A DNA stretch of 7,011 bases from Prevotellamassilia sp. (lineage in GTDB: Bacteria; Bacteroidota; Bacteroidia; Bacteroidales; Bacteroidaceae). A model generated the notes under the pieces. That model made no database searches. It was not told where the DNA came from and saw nothing but the letters and a program-made list of their open reading frames with translations. This document shows, piece by piece, positions 1-5,763 of the stretch. Each line of letters starts with the position of its first letter. Within the stretch, counting starts at the first letter, position 1. Made by a program: the position numbers and the translations under genes. Location of the stretch: contig JAHAWW010000028.1 in NCBI GenBank assembly GCA_018383375.1, positions 1 through 7,011 on the forward strand, given 5' to 3'.

Positions 1-187
1 TGCGATAGGGCAGCAGTTGCATGGCTGCCACGACACGGCCTGCCTCAAGGTGCGTGAGGTTGACATCAGGGCTATATTTCTCGTCGAAATAGACATCGAG
101 AAACGCCGGTGTGTCGTCGGGAAACGAACGCTCCCAAAGGTCGCGGGTCTGACGTTTGATTTGGTCGGGAGTGGGGCTTGTCGGCAT
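1..187 (-). CDS. GNAT-family acyltransferase, N-terminal part (runs off the window)
   Basis: This is the first 62 codons of a gene that continues past the low-coordinate edge. The start is ATG at 187-185, and the peptide begins MPTSPTPDQIKRQTRDLWER, followed by a run reading SFPDDTPAFLDVYFDEKY and then NLTHLEAGRVVAAMQLLPYR. The pattern (Trp-Glu-x-Ser-Phe-x-Asp, then a Phe-x-x-x-Tyr-Phe segment, then a strand ending in Val-Ala-Ala-Met-Gln-Leu) matches the N-terminus of Bacteroidales GNAT proteins, where it precedes the acetyl-CoA-binding region. That diagnostic region lies outside the window, so the family call rests on the N-terminus and on location. It starts 11 bp after the stop of the DUF2156 gene, on the same strand, and is probably the next gene of the same operon. 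Its substrate is unknown. Confidence 0.72.
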   Translation of the reverse strand, partial: MPTSPTPDQIKRQTRDLWERSFPDDTPAFLDVYFDEKYSPDVNLTHLEAGRVVAAMQLLPYR

Positions 188-198
188 AACGAGGGATA

Positions 199-1245
199 CT
201 AAACGCCAAGCGGATGGTTGACTTCGTCTTCCTCCTTCGCGCCTCGGCAAATCAAACAAGTTTGATTGCTCTCGGCTTGTCGTCGGTTGACTTCGTCTTC
301 CTCCTTCGCGCCTCGGCAATTCAAACAAGTTTGATTGCTCTCGGCTTGTCGTCGGTTGGCCACGATGGCATATTTTTGAAGCAAACGCTCCGGGCAGTAA
401 GAGAGTTTGGCGCGGCGAAGGCCTTCAAGCCCGAGGTCTTCCTCGCGATTGACATAGCAATACCCGGCGGGAATGGTGCGGGCAAAGGCTCGATTGACGG
501 CGGCATAGACGCCCTCATAGGAGGTATCGGCTTTTTCCATACACACATCAAAAGTGTCGTAGTTGATGGGTGTGCCATAGGTGAAAGCCACCACGCGGCC
601 ACCGACGCGCAACACGATGCCGTGGGCGTCTAATTCACCCCAATGGGAAAAGACTTCTTCTAAAGATCTACGTTCGTCGGCATAAGCGGCCTCGGGGCCG
701 GTGTCCGCCTTGCTTTTGCCCCACTCTGTGTCGAGTTGCAAGCATTCGGCGAAGTGCTCAGGGCCGAGCGGCAAAATCTCGTGGTCGGGATAGAGACGCT
801 CAAAGCGGTTGGCAAAATTGCGTTTAGCCTGCAGACGTTTGCCCGACAGGGTGGCCAGGGCTTCACGGCGATAGAGGTAGTCGGCATAGTCGCGCTGGGC
901 AATGGCGAAATAGTGGTCGGGCAAGACGGCTTTGACGGCCGGCAACTCTTGCTCACACACACCGAGCATCAAAAGGGGATGGCCCAAGCGCTCGGCATCG
1001 GCGAGCAAGGCTTCGACTATGGGGCGATAATCGCTTCCGCCCAAAGGCAACTGATAGGCCAGATGACCGTCGACCTTGAAGCGAAACAACAGCCAGCCTT
1101 CATGAAAGGCCGTCTCGGTGGCGTAGAGGAAACGCCAACTGAAGATATTCATAAAACTGAAGTCGCAGTTGCGCCGCTCAGACGGTCGCACCACGGCTTC
1201 AATCATGGCTTTATGTCCAATTTCCAAGGGCTGGAAGTCTATCAT
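199..1245 (-). CDS. DUF2156 (phosphatidylglycerol lysyltransferase C-terminal-like) protein with a repeat-derived C-terminal extension
   Basis: The protein has 348 residues, with ATG at 1245-1243 and TAG at 201-199. Residues 1-296 look like a full-length Bacteroidales DUF2156 protein. An N-terminal half contains the SFMNIFSWRFLY segment, then comes RDYADYLYRREALATLSGKR (about 118-137) with the basic KRLQAKRNFANRF stretch, then a C-terminal half with GIVLRVGGRVVAFTYG and EEDLGLEGLRRAKLSYCPERL ending in LQKYAIVA. DUF2156 is the GNAT-like domain of aminoacyl-phosphatidylglycerol synthases (MprF/LPG synthase), which move an amino acid from tRNA to a lipid. This protein has no membrane part, so lipid aminoacylation is only one possibility. 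Residues 297-348 are unlike the rest: two near-identical 23-residue units, each with a CxxC, then HPLGV. They are encoded by a 69-bp tandem repeat. The gene follows the acyltransferase stop by 6 bp, which suggests co-translation. Confidence 0.88.
   Translation of the reverse strand: MIDFQPLEIGHKAMIEAVVRPSERRNCDFSFMNIFSWRFLYATETAFHEGWLLFRFKVDGHLAYQLPLGGSDYRPIVEALLADAERLGHPLLMLGVCEQELPAVKAVLPDHYFAIAQRDYADYLYRREALATLSGKRLQAKRNFANRFERLYPDHEILPLGPEHFAECLQLDTEWGKSKADTGPEAAYADERRSLEEVFSHWGELDAHGIVLRVGGRVVAFTYGTPINYDTFDVCMEKADTSYEGVYAAVNRAFARTIPAGYCYVNREEDLGLEGLRRAKLSYCPERLLQKYAIVANRRQAESNQTCLNCRGAKEEDEVNRRQAESNQTCLICRGAKEEDEVNHPLGV
247..269 (-). repeat. Inverted repeat (hairpin) in repeat copy 1
   Basis: The arms GCAA(A)TCAAAC and GTTTGATTGC are separated by a 2-base loop (AA at 258-259). 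They give ten base pairs with one bulged base at 251, and the inner AATCAAAC/GTTTGATT arms are fully complementary. In the minus-strand transcript this would form a compact stem inside the last codons of the DUF2156 gene, about 60 bases before the downstream GNAT start codon. There is no U-run after it, so it does not look like a rho-independent terminator. Confidence 0.7.
316..338 (-). repeat. Inverted repeat (hairpin) in repeat copy 2
   Basis: This is the same stem as in copy 1, shifted by exactly 69 bp: GCAA, a bulged T at 320, TCAAAC, loop AA at 327-328, then GTTTGATTGC. The single base by which the two repeat copies differ falls precisely on the bulge, so the ten paired positions are identical in both copies. 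This would be expected if the stem is kept, but with one difference it may be chance. Confidence 0.7.
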
Positions 1246-1251
1246 GTCTGC

Positions 1252-2430
1252 TTAGGCCAAAGCCGCCAACTGATTGTAGAGTGGATTGGCATACATCGTG
1301 AGCATGCGCTCACGCAAGAAGGCGTCGTCTTTTTGTGGCAAATCGACCAGCGCGATGCGCTCGGCAAGGTAGTGCTCAAAGCGTGTGCGCCCCTCGGCCG
1401 TATAGTGGTGGGCAAATCTGTTGCCGCCCTCAAGCAAATCTGCGGCGACATAGTTGTTCTCAAACAGACGATAGCGGCGATGAATTTCCTTGTCCATTCG
1501 TGCGGCCACGGCGGCAAAGAATTCTGCTTTGGGCCTATCTGCCAATGTGTCGAGCCACTCATCAGCCACAGGAGCGGCGGCATAGTGTATGTGGCCCTTG
1601 AAGCCGAAAATGCCGGTCTGCATATTGAGCAGGTCGTCGGCCTTGCTCTTGCGGAAGTCGGGATTATCGCGTTTTTGCTGGAACTCCTTGGCCTTGAGAT
1701 AATCACAAGGGTCGTATTCGTAAGAGATGGCCAGAGGCACGATGTGCAAAGCCTTCAAACGCTCGGCTGCGCTGCCTTCGCCGCCCATGGCAAGCATCTT
1801 GAGCAACGACTCTTGGGTGCGGTCGTCAGAGTCTTTGGCACGCCCCTCACGCTGGGCTATCCAGATATTTTCGTGTTTCTCGCCAATGGCGTAATGCATA
1901 TAACTGCTCAACAGTTTGCTGGCTGCCAGCATCTCACGCATACCGATGCCACGACGGACAATAAACGACTTGTTGAGACGAACCAAAGGCTCTATCCACG
2001 GCAGTCCGAAGAGGTTGTCGCCAATGGCTATCTCGGCTGTGGTGGAGAAACCGTTTTCCACCAACAAAACGTCAAGGAAAGCTGAGTCGAGCACAATGTC
2101 GCGATGATTGGACACGAAGGTGTAGTTGGCACTTCGGCTCGGCAAGGCTTCACAATCAAACGTGATGCCGTGGCTACATTTACCCAACAGGTCTTTCACC
2201 AGCGGATAGATAAACTGCTTTTGAAGCGTCAAGAGGTCGGGGCAAGCGCGCAGACCCTCGCGGAGCTTATCGAGTGGTTGGCCCGGAAACAAGCTGCCGA
2301 CAATCTGGCCAAACTGAGGCTCAGCAAAAAGATGGTCCACCACTCCGGCTATTTCTTCGGCCTCAAAGGGGCGGATGGTGTCAAAACAAGCGGGCGTATT
2401 CATGACGATAGTTTTGTTGGGGAATGTCAT
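1252..2430 (-). CDS. Lysophospholipid/glycerol-phosphate acyltransferase (PlsC/PlsB-like LPLAT superfamily)
   Basis: Cytosolic or membrane-face enzyme that probably transfers a fatty acyl group to a glycerol-phosphate or lyso-lipid during envelope lipid synthesis. With the ATG at 2430 it has 392 residues, longer than a usual PlsC (about 240-280) and nearer to a PlsB-like core. The four acyltransferase blocks appear in order: FVSNHRDIVLD at about 105-115 (catalytic His109), LNKSFIVRRG at 152-161, NIWIAQREGRAKD at 188-200 (the EGR of block III), and HIVPLAISYEYD (block IV). In block I the distance from His to the last Asp is HX5D rather than the classical HX4D. Three starts are possible: GTG at 2439 overlapping the ddl stop, ATG at 2430 five bases after it, or ATG at 2403 (MNTPACFDTIRPF). 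I chose 2430 for spacing, but 2403 fits the family N-terminus about as well. The C-terminal third (about 280-392) is helical-looking and unassigned. Confidence 0.85.
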   Translation of the reverse strand: MTFPNKTIVMNTPACFDTIRPFEAEEIAGVVDHLFAEPQFGQIVGSLFPGQPLDKLREGLRACPDLLTLQKQFIYPLVKDLLGKCSHGITFDCEALPSRSANYTFVSNHRDIVLDSAFLDVLLVENGFSTTAEIAIGDNLFGLPWIEPLVRLNKSFIVRRGIGMREMLAASKLLSSYMHYAIGEKHENIWIAQREGRAKDSDDRTQESLLKMLAMGGEGSAAERLKALHIVPLAISYEYDPCDYLKAKEFQQKRDNPDFRKSKADDLLNMQTGIFGFKGHIHYAAAPVADEWLDTLADRPKAEFFAAVAARMDKEIHRRYRLFENNYVAADLLEGGNRFAHHYTAEGRTRFEHYLAERIALVDLPQKDDAFLRERMLTMYANPLYNQLAALA

Positions 2431-2435
2431 AAAAA

Positions 2436-3425
2436 TCACATAAAGCGTCCCTCGATGATGTCGGAGAGCACATCGCCAATCTGATAGGGCGAAGCCTCGA
2501 CCTGTTGGGGGATGAAGCTGGCGGGCGTCATTCCGGGGGTAGTGTTGATTTCGAGCAGGTTGACGGTTTCGTTGCCCTCGTCGCCCGTGAGGATATAGTC
2601 TATGCGTATGATGCCATAGCAGCCCAGCAGACGATAGATACGGCGCGTCATTTCGCCCACACGCTCGGCAGTGGCAGCCGTGAGCGGCGCAGGAGTGATT
2701 TCTTCAGACTTATGGTGATATTTGGCCTCAAAGTCAAAAAACTCTTGAGTGGTGACCACCTCTGAAATGGGGAACACGATAACGTCATCGCCTTTGCGAT
2801 AACAACCACAGGTGATTTCGCGGCCGGTCATCATTTTCTCAATCATCACCTCGTCGCTCTCAATCATGGCCTTGGCTATGGCCGGCTGAAGGTCGTCGGC
2901 CGATTTCACCTTGGTGACGCCGAAACTGCTGCCTCCGGCATTGGGCTTGACAAAGCAAGGCAATCCCAAACGGGCCACCACCTCGTCGTCGGCAGGCATA
3001 GGTTCGCCGCGGCGCACCAAGAGGGAGTCTGAGATGTGGAGGTCGGGAAAAGAGCGCAAGAAATTGTTGAGCGCAAATTTGTTGAAAGTCAAGGCCTCCA
3101 CCAACACGTCGCTTGTGGAATAGGGCATGCCGATGAGGTCGAAATAGCCTTGAAGGATGCCGTTCTCACCCGGTGTGCCGTGGATGGTGATGTAGGCAAA
3201 ATCAAAGTTGTGGCGACCATCTTTGGCTTCAAAAGAAAAATCGTCGCGATTGATTTTGAGTTTCTGCATACCATAGTGCACATACCAGTCTGTGCCTTTC
3301 ATCTCTACGACATAACAGTCGTATTTGTTCTTGTCCATAAACGAGAGGATGCCCTCTGCACTCATGAGTGACACATCATGCTCTGAGGAGTCACCTCCGG
3401 CCACAATGGCAATTTGACGTTTCAT
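2436..3425 (-). CDS. ddl: D-alanine--D-alanine ligase
   Basis: ATP-grasp ligase that joins two D-alanines in the cytoplasm for the peptidoglycan stem peptide. The protein has 329 residues, within the usual Ddl range. The N-terminal signature GGDSSEHDVSLMSA (10-23) carries the Glu15 expected to bind the first D-Ala. HGTPGENGILQGYFDLIGMP follows at 82-101, the ATP-binding segment FVKPNAGGSSFGV at 158-170, FDFEAKYHH at 230-238, and the metal-binding residues Asp276 (RIDY) and Glu292/Asn294 (LLEINTTPGMT). Tyr236 occupies the position of Tyr216 in E. coli DdlB (EAKY), which supports D-Ala rather than D-lactate specificity. The start is ATG at 3425. No Shine-Dalgarno sequence is visible, as is common in this phylum. 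The TGA stop at 2438-2436 touches or overlaps the next gene. It lies 48 bp after rluD across an AT-rich gap. Confidence 0.97.
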   Translation of the reverse strand: MKRQIAIVAGGDSSEHDVSLMSAEGILSFMDKNKYDCYVVEMKGTDWYVHYGMQKLKINRDDFSFEAKDGRHNFDFAYITIHGTPGENGILQGYFDLIGMPYSTSDVLVEALTFNKFALNNFLRSFPDLHISDSLLVRRGEPMPADDEVVARLGLPCFVKPNAGGSSFGVTKVKSADDLQPAIAKAMIESDEVMIEKMMTGREITCGCYRKGDDVIVFPISEVVTTQEFFDFEAKYHHKSEEITPAPLTAATAERVGEMTRRIYRLLGCYGIIRIDYILTGDEGNETVNLLEINTTPGMTPASFIPQQVEASPYQIGDVLSDIIEGRFM

Positions 3426-3473
3426 ATCGTTTGAATAAGGTTTGAAATACTCAATATATAATATATAGGTGTG
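3426..3473 (-). promoter_or_regulatory. AT-rich rluD-ddl gap with a palindrome and 11-bp direct repeats; possible ddl promoter
   Basis: This 48-bp gap is much richer in A and T than the flanking genes. It contains the inverted repeat TATATA-A-TATATA at 3455-3467. Two 11-bp near-repeats lie side by side, GTTTGAATAAG (3429-3439) and GTTTGAAATAC (3440-3450), directly before the ddl start. On the minus strand a TATATTGA at about 3451-3458 only partly resembles the Bacteroidota -7 element (TAnnTTTG), and no good -33 box was found. An internal promoter or protein-binding site for ddl is therefore possible but unproven. A terminator is unlikely because there is no GC-rich stem. Confidence 0.3.
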
Positions 3474-4553
3474 TTATGGCTTGGCCTTAAGGGCTGCGTC
3501 GACATAGGTGCGCCATCGCTCGACCAAGGCGGCGAAGTCTGCCGGCCATTCTGAGGTAAAGTCCATCTCCTCGCCGGTGCGGGGGTGCTTAAAGCCCAAC
3601 GTGCGGGCGTGGAGTGCCTGACGCGGACAAAGGGCAAAGAGGTGGCGGATGAATTGTTGATAGGCTCCTCCCCGCTCGCCGCGAATGATTTGGTCGCCGC
3701 CGTAGCGTTCGTCGTTGAAAAGCGGATGACCGATGTGTTGCATGTGCACGCGTATCTGATGGGTACGCCCGGTTTCGAGCACACACTCCACAAGAGAGAC
3801 GTAGCCGAAACGCTCCAAGACCTCATAGTGGGTCACGGCGTGCTTACCCACCTCGCTGCTCGGCTCGAAAACGGCCATTTGCAGACGGTCTTTGGGATTG
3901 CGGGCAATGTTGCCCTCGATGCGGCCTTGGTCTTTTTCAAAGTTTCCCCAGACCACGGCATTATAGCGTCGGCGTGTGGTTTTATTGAAAAACTGCAGGC
4001 CGAGGCTGGTCTTGGCTTCAGGGGTCTTGGCCACGACAATCAGTCCCGAGGTGTCTTTATCTATGCGATGCACAAGGCCCACGGCGGGGTCGTTGGGGTC
4101 GTAGTGGGGATTGTCTTTCAGATGCCAGGCAATAGCATTGACCAGCGTGCCGGTGTAGTTGCCACAACCGGGATGCACCACGAGGCCGGCGGGCTTGTTG
4201 ATGACCATAAGGTCGTCGTCTTCGTAGACCACGTCGAGCGGGATGTCTTCAGGCTCAATGGTGGTTTCATATCTCGGCCGGTCGAGTAGCAGGGTGACCA
4301 CATCTCCCGGTTTGACGCGATAGTTGCTCTTGACGGGCTTGCCGTCGACGTGGATAAAGCCGGCACGGGCTGCCAACTGTATGCGGTTGCGCGAGGTGTC
4401 GGGCAGATGGTCTTGCAGGAATTTGTCTACGCGCAAGAGTTGCTGTCCCTTGTCGGCCACGACGCGGAAATGCTCATAAAGTCCGCCGTTTTCGTCGTCA
4501 CCGCCTTGCAGACTTTCGTCTATCAAGGCCTCTTCAAGTTCTGTCTGTGGCAT
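3474..4553 (-). CDS. rluD: RluD-type 23S rRNA pseudouridine synthase (RluA family)
   Basis: Converts uridines to pseudouridine in rRNA. By analogy with RluD these would be positions 1911, 1915 and 1917 of 23S helix 69, but RluC-like specificity cannot be excluded. It has 359 residues from ATG at 4553-4551. An N-terminal S4 RNA-binding domain lies at about 39-85 (LRVDKFLQDHLPDTSRNRIQ through GKPVKSNYRVKPGD). The catalytic domain follows, with INKPAGLVVHPG at about 118-129, the catalytic motif VHRIDKDTSG at 161-170 (Asp165), and TGRTHQIRVHM at 261-271, followed by GHPLFNDERYGG. An acidic leader of about 35 residues precedes the S4 domain. The ATG shares one base with the TGA stop of the PASTA gene (TGATG), pointing to coupled translation. 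A GTG one codon upstream is possible but less likely. Confidence 0.93.
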   Translation of the reverse strand: MPQTELEEALIDESLQGGDDENGGLYEHFRVVADKGQQLLRVDKFLQDHLPDTSRNRIQLAARAGFIHVDGKPVKSNYRVKPGDVVTLLLDRPRYETTIEPEDIPLDVVYEDDDLMVINKPAGLVVHPGCGNYTGTLVNAIAWHLKDNPHYDPNDPAVGLVHRIDKDTSGLIVVAKTPEAKTSLGLQFFNKTTRRRYNAVVWGNFEKDQGRIEGNIARNPKDRLQMAVFEPSSEVGKHAVTHYEVLERFGYVSLVECVLETGRTHQIRVHMQHIGHPLFNDERYGGDQIIRGERGGAYQQFIRHLFALCPRQALHARTLGFKHPRTGEEMDFTSEWPADFAALVERWRTYVDAALKAKP

Positions 4554-5239
4554 CACTGTGGTGTAGACTCGTTAGTGGTGGGATAATCTTCGGGCAGTCC
4601 GCCGCCGTCTTCCATAACCTCTTCTTCGACTAAGACATCCGAGGCATCCAAGTCTTCGATGAAGTCAATGTCGACGGTATCTTCGGTCATACCGTCACCC
4701 ACGACGAGGGTGAGCAGGGCCGTCACTGGCACTTTGGTGCCGGTTTTGAGCGGTTTGTCGCCCACTTTGATGTTATAGAGCCAGTCTTTGTCGCCGGGCG
4801 TAAACTCCACGCGGATGTTTTTGAACCCTATGGCGCGCAATCGGGCTTCTGCCTCACGCCGCGAACAGTTGTCGGCCAGAGAGGGTACGGCGATGGCACG
4901 CGCCGAAGAGGCGTTGATGACCAACTTGATGACGCGGCCGGGCTTGACCATTTTGCCGGGCTCGATGAACTGGTCGAGCACAACGCCGCCCACATAAGTG
5001 TCGATATAGCCTGTGTCTGTCACTTCCACGCGCAGGCCAAGGGCTTCAAGTTTCTTCTCAACGGTTTCAATCTTCTGCCCTCTCACATTCGGCACCTTCA
5101 CGCTGTCGCCGGGCTGAGTGTAGCACGACACGAACTCAATGGCCACATAGCCCAAGACCACCGTGAGGACAATCATGCCCAGGCAGTTGAGCAGCACGAT
5201 TTTGCTGAATATCTTCTTGAAAAAAGTTTGTAGGGTCAT
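4553..5239 (-). CDS. Membrane-anchored PASTA-domain protein with acidic C-terminal tail
   Basis: A 228-residue protein with an N-terminal basic cytoplasmic stub (FFKKIFSK), one membrane segment at about 14-37 (a run of Ile, Val, Leu and Gly), and the remainder predicted periplasmic. PASTA domain 1 is about 46-110, starting VKVPNVRGQKIETVEKKLEA and ending GRVIKLVIN. Domain 2 is about 115-181, starting IAVPSLADNCSRREAEARLR and ending VTALLTLVVGDG. PASTA domains usually sit on Ser/Thr kinases or penicillin-binding proteins and contact peptidoglycan or muropeptides. Here neither partner domain is present. Residues 182-228 are strongly acidic (DTVDIDFIEDLD, VEEEVMED) and probably disordered. Its position two genes before ddl supports a cell-wall role, but the actual function is unknown. 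The start is ATG at 5239, and it overlaps rluD by one base. Confidence 0.9.
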   Translation of the reverse strand: MTLQTFFKKIFSKIVLLNCLGMIVLTVVLGYVAIEFVSCYTQPGDSVKVPNVRGQKIETVEKKLEALGLRVEVTDTGYIDTYVGGVVLDQFIEPGKMVKPGRVIKLVINASSARAIAVPSLADNCSRREAEARLRAIGFKNIRVEFTPGDKDWLYNIKVGDKPLKTGTKVPVTALLTLVVGDGMTEDTVDIDFIEDLDASDVLVEEEVMEDGGGLPEDYPTTNESTPQ

Positions 5240-5325
5240 CTTTTGTCTTTTTTGAGCCTAAGAGTCTAAAAGACCAAGAGACAAAGAGTGGGTTGAACCG
5301 CTTATGCCTTTTGCCTCTGTGACGC
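5240..5325 (-). other. 86-bp spacer with four imperfect 8-bp tandem repeats
   Basis: This is the longest intergenic gap in the window, between the lipoprotein stop and the PASTA start. On the plus strand four octamers run head to tail at 5260-5291: AAGAGTCT, AAAAGACC, AAGAGACA, AAGAGTGG. A 4-bp stem with a 3-base loop (GTCTAAAAGAC, 5264-5274) lies within them. No convincing terminator or Bacteroidota promoter could be picked out, although a transcript boundary would be most plausible here. Confidence 0.5.
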
Positions 5326-5742
5326 TTAGTATTTTCTGAAGGTCAAGCGATAGAGCGTGTTTTTGAGCACCATTCGGTCGCTTGAGATGTGCTCCACCAA
5401 GAAACTACCGGTTGCGTCTACGCCCACAGGAGCTAACTCTGTGGGTGGCACCACCTCGTCGTATGGACGTTTGTAGATGGTGGTGAGTCGGAGGCTGTCG
5501 CCACTCAACTCGTAGGTGGCAAGAAAGATGGGCACATCCGGCCGAGTCAGTTTCATTGTGTTGCCGTGCACACCGTAAAACACGCCGTCGGCTTTGGTCA
5601 AGACGATTGCGCCGTCGGCGAGCCGCTCCATAGTGAGCATCTGCCAATAGCCGCCGAAGTCGCCGCTGTCGTCCATCTTGGTGCAAGAGGCGAGCAAGAG
5701 GCTGGTCAAGGCCAGAGCGAAGATTTTTATCTTGTTGATCAT
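5326..5742 (-). CDS. Small lipocalin-like lipoprotein
   Basis: A 138-residue exported lipoprotein. The signal peptide MINKIKIFALALTSLLLASC has two N-terminal lysines, a hydrophobic core and a lipobox ending at Cys20 (LAS|C), so the mature protein is lipid-anchored. The next residues are TKMDDSGDFGG. Lys-x-Asp-Asp just after the cysteine loosely resembles the Bacteroidota lipoprotein export signal, which would place it on the cell surface; this is tentative. The mature part begins with GYWQMLTME and shows alternating beta strands (GVFYGVHGNTMKL, FLATYELSGDSLRLTT, RMVLKNTLYRLTFRKY), as in short lipocalin-like proteins of Bacteroidales. The ligand is unknown. It begins 21 bp after the Wzi-family gene stop, so the two are probably co-transcribed, and it ends 86 bp before the PASTA gene. 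Confidence 0.82.
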   Translation of the reverse strand: MINKIKIFALALTSLLLASCTKMDDSGDFGGYWQMLTMERLADGAIVLTKADGVFYGVHGNTMKLTRPDVPIFLATYELSGDSLRLTTIYKRPYDEVVPPTELAPVGVDATGSFLVEHISSDRMVLKNTLYRLTFRKY

Positions 5743-5763
5743 TTTGACTTGGGGATGTGGAGA

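Larger units (their letters stand above)
216..358. repeat. 69-bp tandem repeat, two copies plus a 5-bp third start
   Basis: Copy 1 is 216-284 and copy 2 is 285-353. They differ at one base (A at 251, T at 320). The sequence GGTTG opens copy 1 (216-220) and copy 2 (285-289) and recurs after copy 2 (354-358), so the layout can also be read as two 64-bp cores separated and flanked by a 5-bp direct repeat. The period is 23 codons, so the DUF2156 reading frame stays open through both copies. Near identity against an otherwise ordinary coding region indicates recent duplication or conversion. The core contains an inverted repeat (see the hairpin entries). No spacers differ between copies, so it is not a CRISPR array, and no transposase is nearby. 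A small interspersed palindromic element is the best guess. Confidence 0.95.

Noticed and set aside
216..358. Possible CRISPR array or insertion-sequence remnant
   Set aside because: The copies are contiguous with no unique spacers, there are only two, and no cas or transposase sequence or longer terminal inverted repeats are present nearby.
214..633. Plus-strand open frame starting in the 69-bp repeat
   Set aside because: It is antisense to the DUF2156 gene. Only the repeat makes it look patterned, and it has no independent coding support.
736..2085. A 449-codon open frame on the plus strand
   Set aside because: It lies antisense across two well-supported minus-strand genes (DUF2156 and the acyltransferase), crosses their junction, and its translation shows no recognisable domain. 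It is a by-product of codon bias in GC-rich third positions.
2436..3425. Possible VanA-type D-Ala-D-Lac ligase (vancomycin resistance)
   Set aside because: The EAKY tyrosine (Tyr236) linked to D-Ala-D-Ala specificity is present, and the gene sits in a housekeeping operon without vanH, vanX or vanRS-like genes.
5240..5325. Rho-independent terminator after the lipoprotein gene
   Set aside because: No GC-rich stem followed by a T-run on the minus strand was found. Only a 4-bp stem and a weak GTCTTTT/AAAAGAC pairing with a long loop are present.
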